Assembly (NCBI RefSeq): GCF_013694095.1
Contig: NZ_JACEFB010000002.1
Span: forward strand, 310,001-374,000
DNA length: 64,000 nucleotides
Direction of reading: 5' to 3'
Source: Thermogemmata fonticola
GTDB taxonomy: Bacteria > Planctomycetota > Planctomycetia > Gemmatales > Gemmataceae
Shown: positions 1 through 11,500 of the stretch, one piece after another
Layout: each line of letters begins with the position of its first letter
Position numbering within the stretch: position 1 is the stretch's first letter
Translations under genes and position numbers: made by a program
Notes under the pieces: model-generated
Databases searched by the model: none
Told to the model about the DNA's origin: nothing
What the model saw: the letters and a program-made list of their open reading frames with translations, nothing else

Positions 1-551
1 GGACTGGAAATCAGTTCTGTCAGAGTGGCGTAGTGCGCCGTTGCTCCCATCTTGCAGACCACCGCCAGCATCCGCGTGGCATTGATCCGCACGATTCGTT
101 CGGGATGGCTGGTAATCAGAGGTCGCAAAGCTGCATCTAAAGCGGTGCCCAACTCCCGGATGTAGTCGGCTTGCTCCGTGGTCACCCGGTTGCCGGGAGC
201 CGGATAAACCAGGAATCGCTCGAGGTCCCGGAAAATCATATCCAGTGTCGGAATCTGCCGCCCCGACGCGTCGGTTCGGTTGAGCGGGTCCCGCATGAGC
301 CGGTAAACCAAAGGATGGGAGATCAATTGGGCTTGGTAGGCCGCGAATTCCCGGAATGTGTTCTGGACTTCCCCCAAACGCTCGGGGGGAATCCCTCGCG
401 CTCCCTTCATTTCCAATATGAATGTGGTCTTGCGAAAATCGGGAAGGCGGGTAGGGTCCGTTGGCTGAGCGGCAGAACGGCTCGGATTCCCCACCATAAT
501 GATGCAACCTAATACCATGGTCAACGCGATAGATAGGCGGATTCTGGACAT
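1..551 (-). CDS. Secreted hypothetical protein, 5' part only
   Basis: The minus strand reads open from an ATG at 549-551 to the window edge, giving about 183 residues of an incomplete protein. A Shine-Dalgarno-like GGGGGAG lies just before the ATG. The first ~30 residues (MSRIRLSIALTMVLGC...) form a hydrophobic signal sequence followed by a polar stretch beginning AAQPTDPTRLPDF, so the product is probably exported; the Cys after VLG could instead be a lipobox. The rest is helical-looking, with segments such as ALRPLITSHPERIVRINATRML that resemble the HEAT-like secreted proteins common in planctomycetes. I do not recognise a specific family. The stop codon lies outside the window, so total length is unknown. 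Confidence 0.7.
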   Translation of the reverse strand, partial: MSRIRLSIALTMVLGCIIMVGNPSRSAAQPTDPTRLPDFRKTTFILEMKGARGIPPERLGEVQNTFREFAAYQAQLISHPLVYRLMRDPLNRTDASGRQIPTLDMIFRDLERFLVYPAPGNRVTTEQADYIRELGTALDAALRPLITSHPERIVRINATRMLAVVCKMGATAHYATLTELISS

Positions 552-1319
552 GTCTCCCCCAAAAAGTCGAGTTGTAGTGCTCACACAGCCGTGTCTGAGG
601 CTCCAGTTGAATTCAGGAGAAGCAGACCTATCCTCCCCCTGTCCGTACAAAAACTCTGCATTCTTTGTCTACCGGTTCAACGCACGGGGCAACATCTCTG
701 TTGGCGGAAAGGGAACGGCTAGCACTCGGTTGCTGGGTTCGCCCCCTACGAGGCAGAAGCGGCCAAGTGAGACAATTCTGGCGGTGTTCACGCCCAGCTA
801 TCGCCGCCTCTCAGCCATTTCACCTGTTACCCGCTGCGCAGTTGAGGCTAATGATCCGGTTCGATGGATGCAAGGGTTCTCCCTTGATTCCTTCCCAAAC
901 TTTATGGACCGAAACAACGGTTGCACCCATTGTATCATCCTTGACTGTCCACAGAGTATGTCTGATCCAGCGAGGCCGCTTCGGCGAACAGCCTCCCCAA
1001 TATTTTGTCGAACGGGATGGAGTCATCCGAAACTCATCCTCACAGGTCCGGCCCTCTCATTTTCTGCAAGTGTCCAAAAGACCTGAGGAAGAGGTATCGA
1101 AATCGCTTGGATTAAACGGCATTGCCGATTGGGGCGTTTTCGGTTACAAAGCGATTATCGAAGGATGAAGGCGGATATAATGACTGAGGAGTTACCACCC
1201 CCGTTGGGCTTGGCGGTATCAAGCCTTGTAAACAAAAACTGAGGGGTCAGCAAGGAAAGCGGAAGTGACGCTGGATTTTCCAGCAGGGTAAAGCAGACTG
1301 AGGCTAATCTAAGGAACAT
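552..1319. other. Intergenic region, no supported gene
   Basis: About 770 bases between the divergently read partial gene and the tRNA. Several overlapping open frames exist, but none has a convincing composition, a good ribosome binding site or a recognisable motif. It presumably carries the promoter for the leftward gene and for the tRNA. I see no clear repeat in it. Confidence 0.5.
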
Positions 1320-1394
<75 letters not shown>

Positions 1395-1397
1395 TTT

Positions 1398-1430
1398 GGC
1401 CTCGGTGAGGGAAACACTCTCACCGAGGCC
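1398..1430 (+). terminator. Hairpin after tRNA-Pro, likely terminator
   Basis: GGCCTCGGTGAG (1398-1409) is followed, after a 9-base loop, by its exact complement CTCACCGAGGCC (1419-1430): a perfect 12-bp stem three bases past the tRNA end. The bases after it (ATTGTGTTGA) are only weakly T-rich, so it may act as a terminator or as a 3' processing signal. Confidence 0.65.
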
Positions 1431-1729
1431 ATTGTGTTGATGGGCCGAATCACATCCAAACCATCTGGGGAATGGCGAAATCTTTAGCACATGGAGGGAT
1501 GGAAAAGCTTGTTGGACTCGGTCCACATCCCGCAGGGATAGTACTCCTTCGGTGCATCCCAGATTCCTGTGATTCCTGGGGATGTAGAGGTCGGATTCGT
1601 TTCGTGGTTTTTCCATGATTCGGTGGCGAATGATAGTCAAGACGGGTTCGTGCACGGGGCATACAATGGGGGAAAATAGGCGGGGGGCGCGGGCGAGGTC
1701 ATGGAGGTGGCCCTGCCGCTGGAGCTGGG

Positions 1730-2827
1730 ATGAATGTGTATTCAACCAGCGAGCCTGGCGGCGTTGAGCCGATCACAGGCCGGGTGGGGAGTAGTCCTGT
1801 GTCTGGGGCCGATCGCTTCACAGAATATCTGAACCAATTCGCAGCGGACCGGCAGGCGATGATGGAGCAATTGCGTCGCGTCATCGTCGGCCAGACTGAA
1901 GTCATTGAACAGGTCCTGGCGGCGATTTTCACGCGCGGCCACTGCCTGCTGGTCGGCGTCCCGGGTTTGGCCAAGACGCTACTGGTTAGTTCGATAGCTC
2001 AAATCCTCAATGTGACCTTCAAGCGGATCCAATTCACCCCCGATTTGATGCCCTCGGACATTACTGGGACAATGGTGCTGGAAGAAACTCCCGAAGGAAA
2101 GCGGGAATTCCGCTTTGTCCGGGGGCCGATCTTCGCCAACATCGTCCTGGCGGATGAGATCAATCGGACGCCCCCCAAGACACAAGCGGCCCTTCTAGAG
2201 GCAATGCAGGAACGGCAGGTCACCGCCGGTTCGGAAACTATGAAGCTGCCGGACCCCTTTTTCGTCATCGCTACCCAGAATCCAATCGAACAAGAGGGGA
2301 CCTATCCGCTTCCAGAGGCACAATTGGACCGGTTCATGTTCAATGTCAAGGTCGAATATCCCTCGCTAGAGGAGGAACGGTTGATCGTATCACTGAGCAC
2401 GCGCGGGGATAAGCCGGAGTTGGTTAAAGTGCTGAGTGCCGAGCGGATCATCGCCTGGCAGAAGCTGGTCAAGCGCATCGAGGTGCCGCAGTTTGTGGTG
2501 GACTACATTGTGCGTCTGGTGCGAGCGACCCGCCCGAAAGACCCGTCTGCCCCGGAGATGATCCGCCGGTTGGTGGACTGGGGTGCGGGACCGCGTGCTG
2601 GCCTGTTTCTGGCCCAAGCCGGCCAGGCCTTCGCTGCTATGGACGGCCGTCCGAGCGTGGCTATCGACGATATTCGCAAAGCGGCCATTCCTGTGTTGCG
2701 ACACCGCGTCAGTGCCAACTTCCAGGCCCAAGCCGAAGGCAAAAGCAGCGATGATATCATCGCGGAATTGCTCAAGCTGATCAGCGAACCGGAGCCTAAG
2801 AAGTACGTGGACAAAACGCGGCGATAA
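1730..2827 (+). CDS. MoxR-family AAA+ ATPase
   Basis: This 365-residue cytoplasmic ATPase belongs to the MoxR group, which act as chaperone-like remodelers, often for metal insertion or complex assembly. Visible motifs are Walker A GVPGLAKT (about 76-83), Walker B VLADEINRT (about 139-147), QAALLEAMQERQVT, sensor-1 ATQNP (about 181-185) and the arginine-finger region PEAQLDRF (about 195-202). The C-terminal lid helices follow. The first ~30 residues are low-complexity and variable, so a slightly later start is possible. MoxR genes usually sit beside DUF58 and von Willebrand A genes, but here the next gene is an unrelated transporter, so its partner cannot be read from context. The family call is secure; the client is unknown. 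Confidence 0.92.
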   Translation: MNVYSTSEPGGVEPITGRVGSSPVSGADRFTEYLNQFAADRQAMMEQLRRVIVGQTEVIEQVLAAIFTRGHCLLVGVPGLAKTLLVSSIAQILNVTFKRIQFTPDLMPSDITGTMVLEETPEGKREFRFVRGPIFANIVLADEINRTPPKTQAALLEAMQERQVTAGSETMKLPDPFFVIATQNPIEQEGTYPLPEAQLDRFMFNVKVEYPSLEEERLIVSLSTRGDKPELVKVLSAERIIAWQKLVKRIEVPQFVVDYIVRLVRATRPKDPSAPEMIRRLVDWGAGPRAGLFLAQAGQAFAAMDGRPSVAIDDIRKAAIPVLRHRVSANFQAQAEGKSSDDIIAELLKLISEPEPKKYVDKTRR

Positions 2828-3026
2828 AAGTACGCGGCAAGAAGAGAGCCTTCGGAGTTGGAGGCGGAATTGGGTGGGGCGTAGCTGGATTGTCTCAGTT
2901 CGGGCCGAATAAGCGGAGGTGGAGAGGCGTCCAGAGCGACGCCACTTCGTACATCCTCGCGATCGGGGCGTGGAGTAAGAGGGCCGAGGAACAACGCCAG
3001 GGAATAGAGCGGGCAGGAGCGGCGCA

Positions 3027-4322
3027 TTGTGGCAGATACTGCATTCGAGAACCTTTCGTTCCCTGCGGCACCGGAATTACCGTCGCTACTTTGCTGGACA
3101 GATCATATCCTTTGCTGGTTCTTGGATGCAATCGGCGGCCCTGATGTGGTTCCTTTTCGACCGCACGGGTGATCCCCGCTGGCCGTCGTGGATTCTGGTA
3201 GCACAAGTCGGTCCCACAGTCCTGTTGGGTGCCTGGGGAGGAAGCCTGGCGGATCGCTATCCCCGCCGGCGAGTTGTTTTCTGGACACAGAGCGCCTTTT
3301 TGTGCCACGCCCTTCTACTGGCTGCTCTCACAGCCTGTCACTGGACCTGGCCGGCGCTAATCCTGCTGCTCATGCTCCTCAGTGGTGTGATTCAAGCGGT
3401 GGACCTGCCCGCTCGCCTGGCATTCGTGCCGGAATTAGTGCCACGGGAAGACCTGATCAATGCTGTGGGCCTGAACGCTCTCCTTTTCAACAGCGCGCGG
3501 GCCATAGGTCCGGCACTGGCGGCGTTGATCTTTCTGGCGGCCGAGCAATGGGTGGCTCGGATCGGCTCCTGGGGTTGGGATGCGGTGCAAACGGCGGCTG
3601 TCGTTTGTTTCACCCTCAATGCGGTCAGTTTCGTCGCTGTGCTTGTGGCATTGCAGGGTATCGTGATTGATGGGGAACAGCAACGCCGTCCAGAAGCGAA
3701 GCAGAGCCAGGATTTGTGGCAAGGAATGCGGTATTTGCAGCACCATCCTCGTTTGGGCCTGCTGGTGTTTCTGACCCTCTTGCTGTGCATTTTTGGTTGG
3801 CCGCTCCTGACCCTGCTCCCGGCATATACCCGCTACCATTTGGGTCGAGGAGAGCAGACCTACAGCGGACTGCTCGCGCTACTGGGAACAGGGGCATTGA
3901 GCGGAGCGCTCACCACAGCCACTTTCGGCACGGCCGCTCGCCGGAGGTTCTTTCTCCGTGGCGGTGCCTTGGCAACAACCCTGGGCCTAGCGCTCTTGAC
4001 GCAAATCTCTTCCTTTCCTGGCGCGGTTCTCGCCTGTGCAGCCGTGGGGTTTGGGCTAATTCTTTATCTGTCTACCGGTCAGGCGACGCTGCAACTGGCA
4101 GCCCCCTCCGAGTTCCGTGGCCGCTTGATGGCTCTGTGGGCCATGACTCTTAGTGCCAGTGCGCCTCTAGGACATCTTTTGGCCGGTCAGGCAGCGGCGA
4201 TTTGGGGTGTTACAACCGTCCTCTCTGGATTGAGCTGCGGTTGTGCTCTGGTGACAATTGTCTTGTGGTTGCTCCCCCCGATAGGGGTCCGGGAGGATGG
4301 AGAGCTGGATCGGAAAGCGTAG
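3027..4322 (+). CDS. MFS transporter, EntS/MFS_3-like
   Basis: A 431-residue integral membrane protein of the major facilitator superfamily. The opening FRSLRHRNYRRYFAGQIISF with SWMQSAALMWFLFDRTGDP is typical of the MFS_3 group that includes enterobactin exporter EntS. A loop GGSLADRYPRRRV matches the MFS loop 2-3 signature GxLaDRxxRR. Roughly twelve hydrophobic segments follow, with a cytoplasmic-looking break near residue 215. The start is a TTG at 3027 with GGAG about 8 bases upstream; the frame upstream has no better ATG. The substrate cannot be read from the sequence; small-molecule or siderophore export is only a family-level guess. Confidence 0.88.
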   Translation: MWQILHSRTFRSLRHRNYRRYFAGQIISFAGSWMQSAALMWFLFDRTGDPRWPSWILVAQVGPTVLLGAWGGSLADRYPRRRVVFWTQSAFLCHALLLAALTACHWTWPALILLLMLLSGVIQAVDLPARLAFVPELVPREDLINAVGLNALLFNSARAIGPALAALIFLAAEQWVARIGSWGWDAVQTAAVVCFTLNAVSFVAVLVALQGIVIDGEQQRRPEAKQSQDLWQGMRYLQHHPRLGLLVFLTLLLCIFGWPLLTLLPAYTRYHLGRGEQTYSGLLALLGTGALSGALTTATFGTAARRRFFLRGGALATTLGLALLTQISSFPGAVLACAAVGFGLILYLSTGQATLQLAAPSEFRGRLMALWAMTLSASAPLGHLLAGQAAAIWGVTTVLSGLSCGCALVTIVLWLLPPIGVREDGELDRKA

Positions 4323-4463
4323 ATCTGCGATTGTTCAGCGACGATGTTATCTCCGCCTTCTCCTCGCAGAATCAGTCGGAGGCAACCTATCTCTGGCGAG
4401 TCCACTTGTGCGGTGGCCCGGAGATGGCGGGAGAAAGTAGTGTCCTCGAAAGGTGAAATGTTT

Positions 4464-5588
4464 TCATTCTGGCAACGGACCAGGGACTAACGGTGGAGGC
4501 GGCAGCAGAGGACTTCCGTTTGAGGTAGAAGGTGCAACAGCCGGAGAGTTGGCCGGTCTTGCCGGTTCAAGTCCTGGAGGCATCGATGGAGGCGGTTCTG
4601 GGGCTGAGCTGGAGGGTGCGGTTCCCAGTGGAGTTCCCGGTACGGAGGCAGGTGATGTTGCTGGAGGCGAAGTTGCTGGAGAAGGTGTAGGATTGCCCGC
4701 TGGCGTCGAGCGAGCGGGTGGGGTAATCTCCAGCACGCGCCAACGCGAGGGCGCAGAGCGAGAAACCGGTGAGTGATTTGCGTTAGTCGGTGGTGCTGTG
4801 GATTCTCCCCCGAAGCGAAAGACCCCCATTCCCGGCCCTGTCGGGGATTGCGGTCGGGGTTGATAGGGGCCAGCAGCGGCAACATCCGAGATGCTTCCAC
4901 TCGCCGCCCCAAGGATCAGGCGTGTTTCCGGGGCATAAATCGGAAAGCCTCCCCCCTCCGGTTCGTAACGCACTCGCAGGCGGATATGGGTCACATCCGG
5001 ACGATACGTCGGCCAAGGGAGGAAGATCACGTAGCATTCTCCGAAGCGTTCATCGAGGGTTCGGAGGTTTTTCAGTACATCCTTTTTGAACTCCCATCGT
5101 TCCGGCGTCAGAGGAGGGACTCCAGGAGGCCGTGGAGTTTCGTCGATCAAGTCCACGATAAGGTTCCCGTTGGCAACCGCCGGTTTCGCCTCGGCGGTGT
5201 AAAGGAACACTTGGCCGGCGAGACCGGGTTGCATAGCACCACCGGCCGCGGGATTTGGCAGATACTCGATCTTATTCCGCCAAGCGGTAGCCACCTCTGC
5301 CACCGGCTGGGCTTTTTCTCGGCCCAAGAGTTTACTCACGCCAGACCAGGGTTTGCTGCTCCTGTGGACAGGAGTGGTAGGGACTGTGGGGTCTAAGGCG
5401 CTGCCCGCGCTTTGGCTTGTCGAGAAATTGCCGGCGGGTTGAATGGGAGCCGATGGTGGCGTTGGAGCCGCTATCGGGGGCACCCGGTGGTCGTTGGTCT
5501 TCCAGCTCTCTAAGGTGGTACAACCTGTGGCTAACCCAACCCACGCAGGAAGAACACACCACCGGATCAGTGGCCGAACGGATTCCAT
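4464..5588 (-). CDS. Lipoprotein at the end of the secretion cluster
   Basis: A 374-residue protein with a lipoprotein signal: a short basic start, a hydrophobic core and a lipobox LATGC with the cysteine near residue 23. The middle (about residues 95-230) is a folded-looking domain containing ERFGECYVIFLPWPTYRPD and RLRVRYEPEGGG. The last ~100 residues are rich in Pro, Ser and Ala and probably disordered. Its start overlaps the end of gspD by 22 bases, so the two are probably translationally coupled. I do not recognise the family. From position and predicted lipidation it could be a secretin-associated protein, either a pilotin-like factor or a substitute for the absent GspC. That role is inference. 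Confidence 0.8.
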   Translation of the reverse strand: MESVRPLIRWCVLPAWVGLATGCTTLESWKTNDHRVPPIAAPTPPSAPIQPAGNFSTSQSAGSALDPTVPTTPVHRSSKPWSGVSKLLGREKAQPVAEVATAWRNKIEYLPNPAAGGAMQPGLAGQVFLYTAEAKPAVANGNLIVDLIDETPRPPGVPPLTPERWEFKKDVLKNLRTLDERFGECYVIFLPWPTYRPDVTHIRLRVRYEPEGGGFPIYAPETRLILGAASGSISDVAAAGPYQPRPQSPTGPGMGVFRFGGESTAPPTNANHSPVSRSAPSRWRVLEITPPARSTPAGNPTPSPATSPPATSPASVPGTPLGTAPSSSAPEPPPSMPPGLEPARPANSPAVAPSTSNGSPLLPPPPLVPGPLPE

Positions 5589-8500
5589 AGGCGACCCTCC
5601 TTGGTCCCGAAGAGGCGGCGTCGTGCTGGTTCTGCCGCAGATACAGTTGGCGGTGCAGCCCCAGCGGCGGCTCCTGGGGCTGGCTCCACCGCCGGAGGCA
5701 GCACCAATTGATACGGTTTTCCGGGCACCGGCATAACTCTGGACTGTGGGGGTGCTGCTACTTCTCCATTGCTATTTGCGGGATAACTCGGAGTGGCAGG
5801 GATTGCAGTGGGGGCAGAGGCATTCGTTGGGGGGGCGTTCCCAAGGGGCATACCCGTGGTGATCGTGGGCACAGTGACAGGCACTGCGAGAGTCGGCCCC
5901 GGCAGTTGGGGAACGGCAGGGAGGGGCGTCGGCGGCGGCAACAGAGCCTCTGGCTGAATCGTTGGTGTGGCGGGCTTAGTGGGCGTCGTTGAAGTGGAAG
6001 GTGAGGGAGCCGGAGAGGGAACCGGTGTCGGGGAAGGCAGAGGTTGAGTTCCTGGGGCGGGGTTTGCAGGGCTGGGATTTTCTGGCGCTGTCGGCACCAC
6101 CCGTGCCCCCTGCATAGCGGGACCGATAATGTCCGTGCCATGTCCATGTATGCGCTCAATATCTTGAACGCACCAGTTCATGCGTGCCGCTTCCTCCGCC
6201 AGCAGGCGGGCCTGGTCGGCTTCGTTGCGGACGATGTGGGGCGTCATGATGATGAGCACTTCGCGCCGCTGAACCTGATGTTGCCGGTAGCGGAACAAAG
6301 CCCCCACATAGGGGATGTCCTTGAGGAAGGGTAAACCATTTTCGATGCGGCTGTCCTGCTTGGTGATCAGCCCGCCGAGCACAATCGTTTCGCCATCGGC
6401 AGCCACGACTGTCGTTTGGACCGTCTGAATGTTGAAGGCTGGAGCCTGCAAGCCGCCGCCGAGACTGATCAGGTTCGGGCTGACACTGGAGACCTGCGGC
6501 TCGATCCGCATGATAATTTTGCCGTCCGGCGAAATGCGCGGGGTCACGCGCATGACCACGCCCACTTGGCGATAGGTGATGCCTTGCTGAGTCGTCAGGC
6601 CGGTGACGTTGACGTTGGTGGGCACCGGAAAATCCTGGCCCACCTGGATGAAGCCGACCTGGTTGTCCATGACTTGCACTTGGGGCCGGCTCAAGATTTC
6701 CACCCGGCCCTGGGCTTGCAAGGCTCGCAACACCACGTTTAGCGACTGGTTGGAGGCCGTGAAGATGAAGCCGCCGAACGACTGGGACCCAATCCGGCCA
6801 ACACCCAAATTCGACAGTCCCTGGAAACCCACGATGCCCGGTCCAGCAATGCCAGTTCCGAGGGGAGCAGTGGTGTTGAAGTTGAAGCCCGGCGTGCTCG
6901 GACCGCGCTGGAAGAGCACGGGGCTTTGCAAACCGGCTTCGATTCCAAATTCCATTGCGTTGTTCAGTTGCACATCCGCGATCATGACTTGGATCATGAC
7001 CTGGGGCGGCTGGGCATCCAAGCGTTCGATGATCCGCTTGATATCCTTGAACAGCCGCGGCGTGGCGCTGACCAGCAGCGTGTTGGAGACAGGTTCAGCG
7101 ACGAGAACCACGTCGCGTTGCAGGCGTTGGTAGGCGTCCAGGAAACTGCCGCCGCTGGTGGGCGTGGTGGCCGTCAGAACGTTGAGCGAGTCCACGATGA
7201 ACTGATTGACCGCATTTTGCACGTCGGCAGCAGCGGTGTTCTTGAGCTTGTAAACCTCGTAGTAGCGCTCCTCAGTCTCAGTGTCTTCGAGCCGAGCGAT
7301 GAGAGCTTCGATGAGGTCCATGTCGGTGCGCGAGCCGGCCACGATCAGCGAATTGGTGCGGTCATCGACGGTGAGGCGCAGGTCCACGAGCAAGGCGCCT
7401 TCCGCCACTTCTCCAGTGGGTGTGAGCAAGGGGCGGGGTTGGCCCGCTTGGAGCGCTCCTGCCGCACCGATGCCGCCCAAGCCGCCTAGCCCTCCAACGC
7501 CCACTTGCTGCTGCCCCGTGAACAACTGCCGGATCAGGTTAGCCATCAGCGAGGCTTGGGCCTTCTTCAACTGAAATACCTTGACGATCGATCGGGCCGC
7601 CGAGACCGTATCCAGCTCTTCGATCAACTTTTCGATCAAAGTCATCGTCTTGGCTGGAGCCGTAACGATGATGGCGTTGATTCGTGTGGAGGGAATAAGA
7701 TGCACATCGCTGAGCAGGCCGCTTTCAGCGACCAGCTTGCCATCCACGCTGGAGTACAAGCGCAGAGTGTGGCTTTTAGTCACCAGCCCGCCGCCGATCG
7801 CCGTGCCCACGGTGGGGACAAAGGTTTGCACCAAAGCTCCTTCCTGCTGGAGAGCGGCACCGCCGGGCTGCAGTGCAGCGAGTCCCGCACCGGGTTGCTG
7901 GGCTCCCAGGCCGCCCAGGCCGCCCAGGCCGCCCAGTCCGGCGGCTCCGCCGACTCCTCCGACCCCCAGCCCGCCTGCGGCACCACCCAAGCCTCCTAAC
8001 GCCCCCAAACCTCCGAGGGCGCCAAGCCCCCCGACTCCCCCAATACCTGTCGTCAAACCTGCTGTGCCCCCAGCAGCGGGTGCGACCGGCTGTTGGAACT
8101 GCGCTTGTACCAGCGGGTTGACCACATTGACGTTCAGCGCGTTACTGAGAACTTGGGCAATTTCCGAAGCGATACCGTTGCGGATGCGAATGACCCGCAC
8201 TTCCTGAATCGCCTGGGACTCGGAGGTGTCCAGGTCTTGAATGAGGCGTTCGATATCCTCCAAGTCCGCCCGCGGACCTTGCACATATACGGTATTAGTG
8301 GGAATGTCGAAGGTGACACGGAACTGGTTTTGTGTGATGGGGTCGCCGGGAAAGCGGGCGTTCCAGAACTGTTGCAATTGCAGAGCCACAATCTGAGCGG
8401 AAGCCTTCTTGAGACGGAAAGCGCGAGGGAAGACGGTGTCAGCATTCGGTCGGTCGATCCGGCGGATCTCCCGCAGAATGTCATTGAAGCGGGCCTGCGG

Positions 8501-11500
8501 AGCAGCCACCAGGATCGAGTTGAATCGGGGCAAGGCTAGGAAATAGATGCCGCGGTTCTGTTGCGGTTGCAAACCGGCTAGGCCCGGCAATCCTGCTACT
8601 CCACCGACTCCTGCGGCAGGTTGTTGGGCCAAATAAGTACCACCGGGACCAGCGACCAACACACGGGAGAATAGCGTGGTCAGCCAGTTGGCCACCGCAT
8701 TGCAGTCCTGATACTCCAACGGCACGACTTCCAACCGCGGTTGAGCGTCGCGGGAAATTTCCCGCAAGGTTTCAATCAAGTCCAGGACCAATTGCAGATC
8801 GGTGGCGTTGGTCGCCCGCAGGATGATGGCATTAAGTTCCGGCAGCGGAACAACAGTCACAGGGCCGCGGGGTGCCAGCTCTCCAGGAAGAGGCGCGGGT
8901 GGTACGGGCTGGCCGGGAGGGGATGGAGGTTGCATCGGTGGAGGTTGCATTCCTCCGGCGGCGAGGATCCCGCTAGGCCCCTGCACGCCTTGGGGTGCGG
9001 AGGCTGGTTCCGTTGCAACGGCGTGGTGAAGGGCTGAGGCAGGCCGCTCTTGTAACGTACCGCGTTGCCGGGTCTTGGGGGGGCCGTCGAGGAGGGGATC
9101 GTAAACTGGAAAGCCGGAGGCAGTGGACGCATGGCTCGCGGCTGATGAGGGTTGAGCGTTAGAGTCTGGCGAAGTGGTGCGGGATGGTTGATCGTGGGTG
9201 TTGGTGTTGAGGGCCGACGGGGCCTCCATGCCCCAGGAGTCAAAATTTCGGGGTCCCTCCTGCGGATCGGCGAGAGCCTGGCGCCCGCCACGTCCGCCTC
9301 CGCCTCGTCCTCCCCCTCCTCCGAAGCCTCCGCCGCCGAGTCCGCCTCGTCCTCCGCCGAAGCCGCCGCCCATCGCTGGAGCACCGAAGCCTCCGCCGAA
9401 GCCGCCGCCGAGGCCAGGTCCCCGTCCTCCTCCGAAGCCTCCGCCAAAGGGGGTACCGCCGAAGCCTCCGCCGAAGGGAGTACCGCCGAAGCCGCCACCG
9501 GCAAAGGGACTGCCGCCAAAACTACCGCCGGCAAACCCTCCTGGACCCCGTCCGCCGCCGAAGCCTCCCATGCCCCCGAAACCAGGCCGGCTTTGCTGGG
9601 GATTGATCCCTTGGATGGCGAGCACAGCCGCTTGGACTACATTGGGATCCAAATTCCCAAGCCGGACAAGTCGGGCTACGTCCGTGGTGCTCGTGGAAGC
9701 TCGATCGAGTTGCTCGACCAACGCCTTGATGTCCTTGAAGAGCGGCTCGGAACAATTCAGGATGAGGCTGTTGGTGCGGTCATCGACACTGACCGTCAGG
9801 GCAGGGGGCCGTTGGTTTTGCTGATTCCCTTGCGGCAGAGGAGCGAAGGGGAAGATCACGGGAGCTGTGGGTTGCCCGCCTCCCGAACTCATCGCTGAGC
9901 GGTAAACATCTCGGATGATTGTAGCCATTTCGGCGGCGTCGGCGTTTTTCACGGGAAGTATCCAGGTTTTCAAAGCCAGAGCGTCATCATCCGCTCCCCG
10001 GTCGATGTAGTTGGCTAGAAGACTTTCAATGGCCAACAGGTCCGCCGGGCTGGCTTTGACGACCACCAAGGCGTTGGAACTTTTGATGGCTACAACGCGA
10101 ATGCGATTTGGGTTGGTGCCCGCGGGGGTGGAGTCACCGCCTCCGCCGCCGAAGAGGCCGCCGAGTAGGCCCAGAGGACCGCCTCCGCCGCCTAACAGGC
10201 CGCCTAATCCGCCTCGCCCTCCACCAGGACCTCCCTGTTGCCGCCGCTGCGGGCCGTTGAAGATTTCCGTGATCTCTGCGGCAGCCTCCTCCGCCGATAC
10301 ATTCTTGAGCTTGATCACCTTGAACAAATTCTCCGTGGGCGGAGTTCCCACCGTGTAAGTTCGCATCAAGCCCGTTAGGATGTCCAAGGCCTCGGTGTCC
10401 TCGCTTTGGATGATGATGCGATTGCCGACCACCTGAATGATGACCGGTTTCCCACTCGTTCCTTTGGGCGGTGGAGTCTCGCCCTTTTTCGGCTCCACTT
10501 GGGTGTGGACATAGCGGTAATCACCGGCGGAAGTGTTGGAAGCGGCTTCGCGTTGGGGTGCTGCTTTTGTGGAGAACCCCGGTACTCCCTGGAGGGGGTT
10601 GATCCCTCCGCCGTCATTGCCGCTCTGCCGTTGACCTGGATAGGGATTACCGCCCGGACTGGGCACGGGCGCAGGGCTGGGGTTCCTCGGCGGATTGGGA
10701 GCGTTGGGATCGACCACGATAGCCGGTTTACCCAACTGCTGGAGCGTCTTCGCTAGATGTTCCGCCAAGATCGAAGCGCTGCCGTCCGGCAGGGTGAAAG
10801 AGCGGATGCGCGGATCGAGTTGTCCGCCCGGCCGTTCGCCAAGGTCCGCCAAGATTTTCTTGACATCGTTGATTTGCGCTGGAGTTCCCTTGACGAGCAG
10901 CCCCGGAGCGACTCCGGTGGTATGGGCCTCGACCGTTGGTCCCCCCGCGGTACCGGTGCTGGGATACAACTTGGCGACAGTCGCCGCCGTCGTCGTGGGG
11001 TCCAAGATGGTCAGAGGGATAAATTCCGTCGTCACCGTGGTTTCACCACCCTGAACTAGGCTCCGCATCTTCTCCATGATGATCAGATGTTCTTCAGGTG
11101 TGGCGGAGACGATCACTTCATTCGTTTGAGCCAAGGGGTAGATGCGGAGGGTGGGATGATCCGCTTGGAGGGTCTGCGCGATCGCCTGAGCAGTACCCGG
11201 AGGTACAGGATACTTCCGCAATTCCGGATCCCGAATGACCAATGGGGGTTGGAAGGGATCGCGTGGTTTGTCGAAGTCCTCGATGATCTTCTTCGCCAAT
11301 TGAATCTTTTCGGGCGGAGCGGTGATGGTCACCGAATTGGCCTTGGTGTCCACAGCGATCTGCACGGTTTTGACACGCCCAGCAGCCGGGGCGAAGGAGG
11401 AGCGGTCCGGTCCACCTCGGCGATCCCCACGTGGATCGAAGCCGCCGCCGAAGCGGGGATCGAATCCCCCCCAGCCGCCGCCGAAGCGCGGATCGAAACC

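Noticed and set aside
499-1168. Two overlapping plus-strand frames (195 and 167 residues)
   Set aside because: No motif, no convincing ribosome site, and the first overlaps the start of the better-supported minus-strand gene.
9152-9898. Pro- and Ala-rich plus-strand frames opposite the secretin
   Set aside because: They are antisense of the Gly-rich part of gspD; their composition is explained by that repeat.
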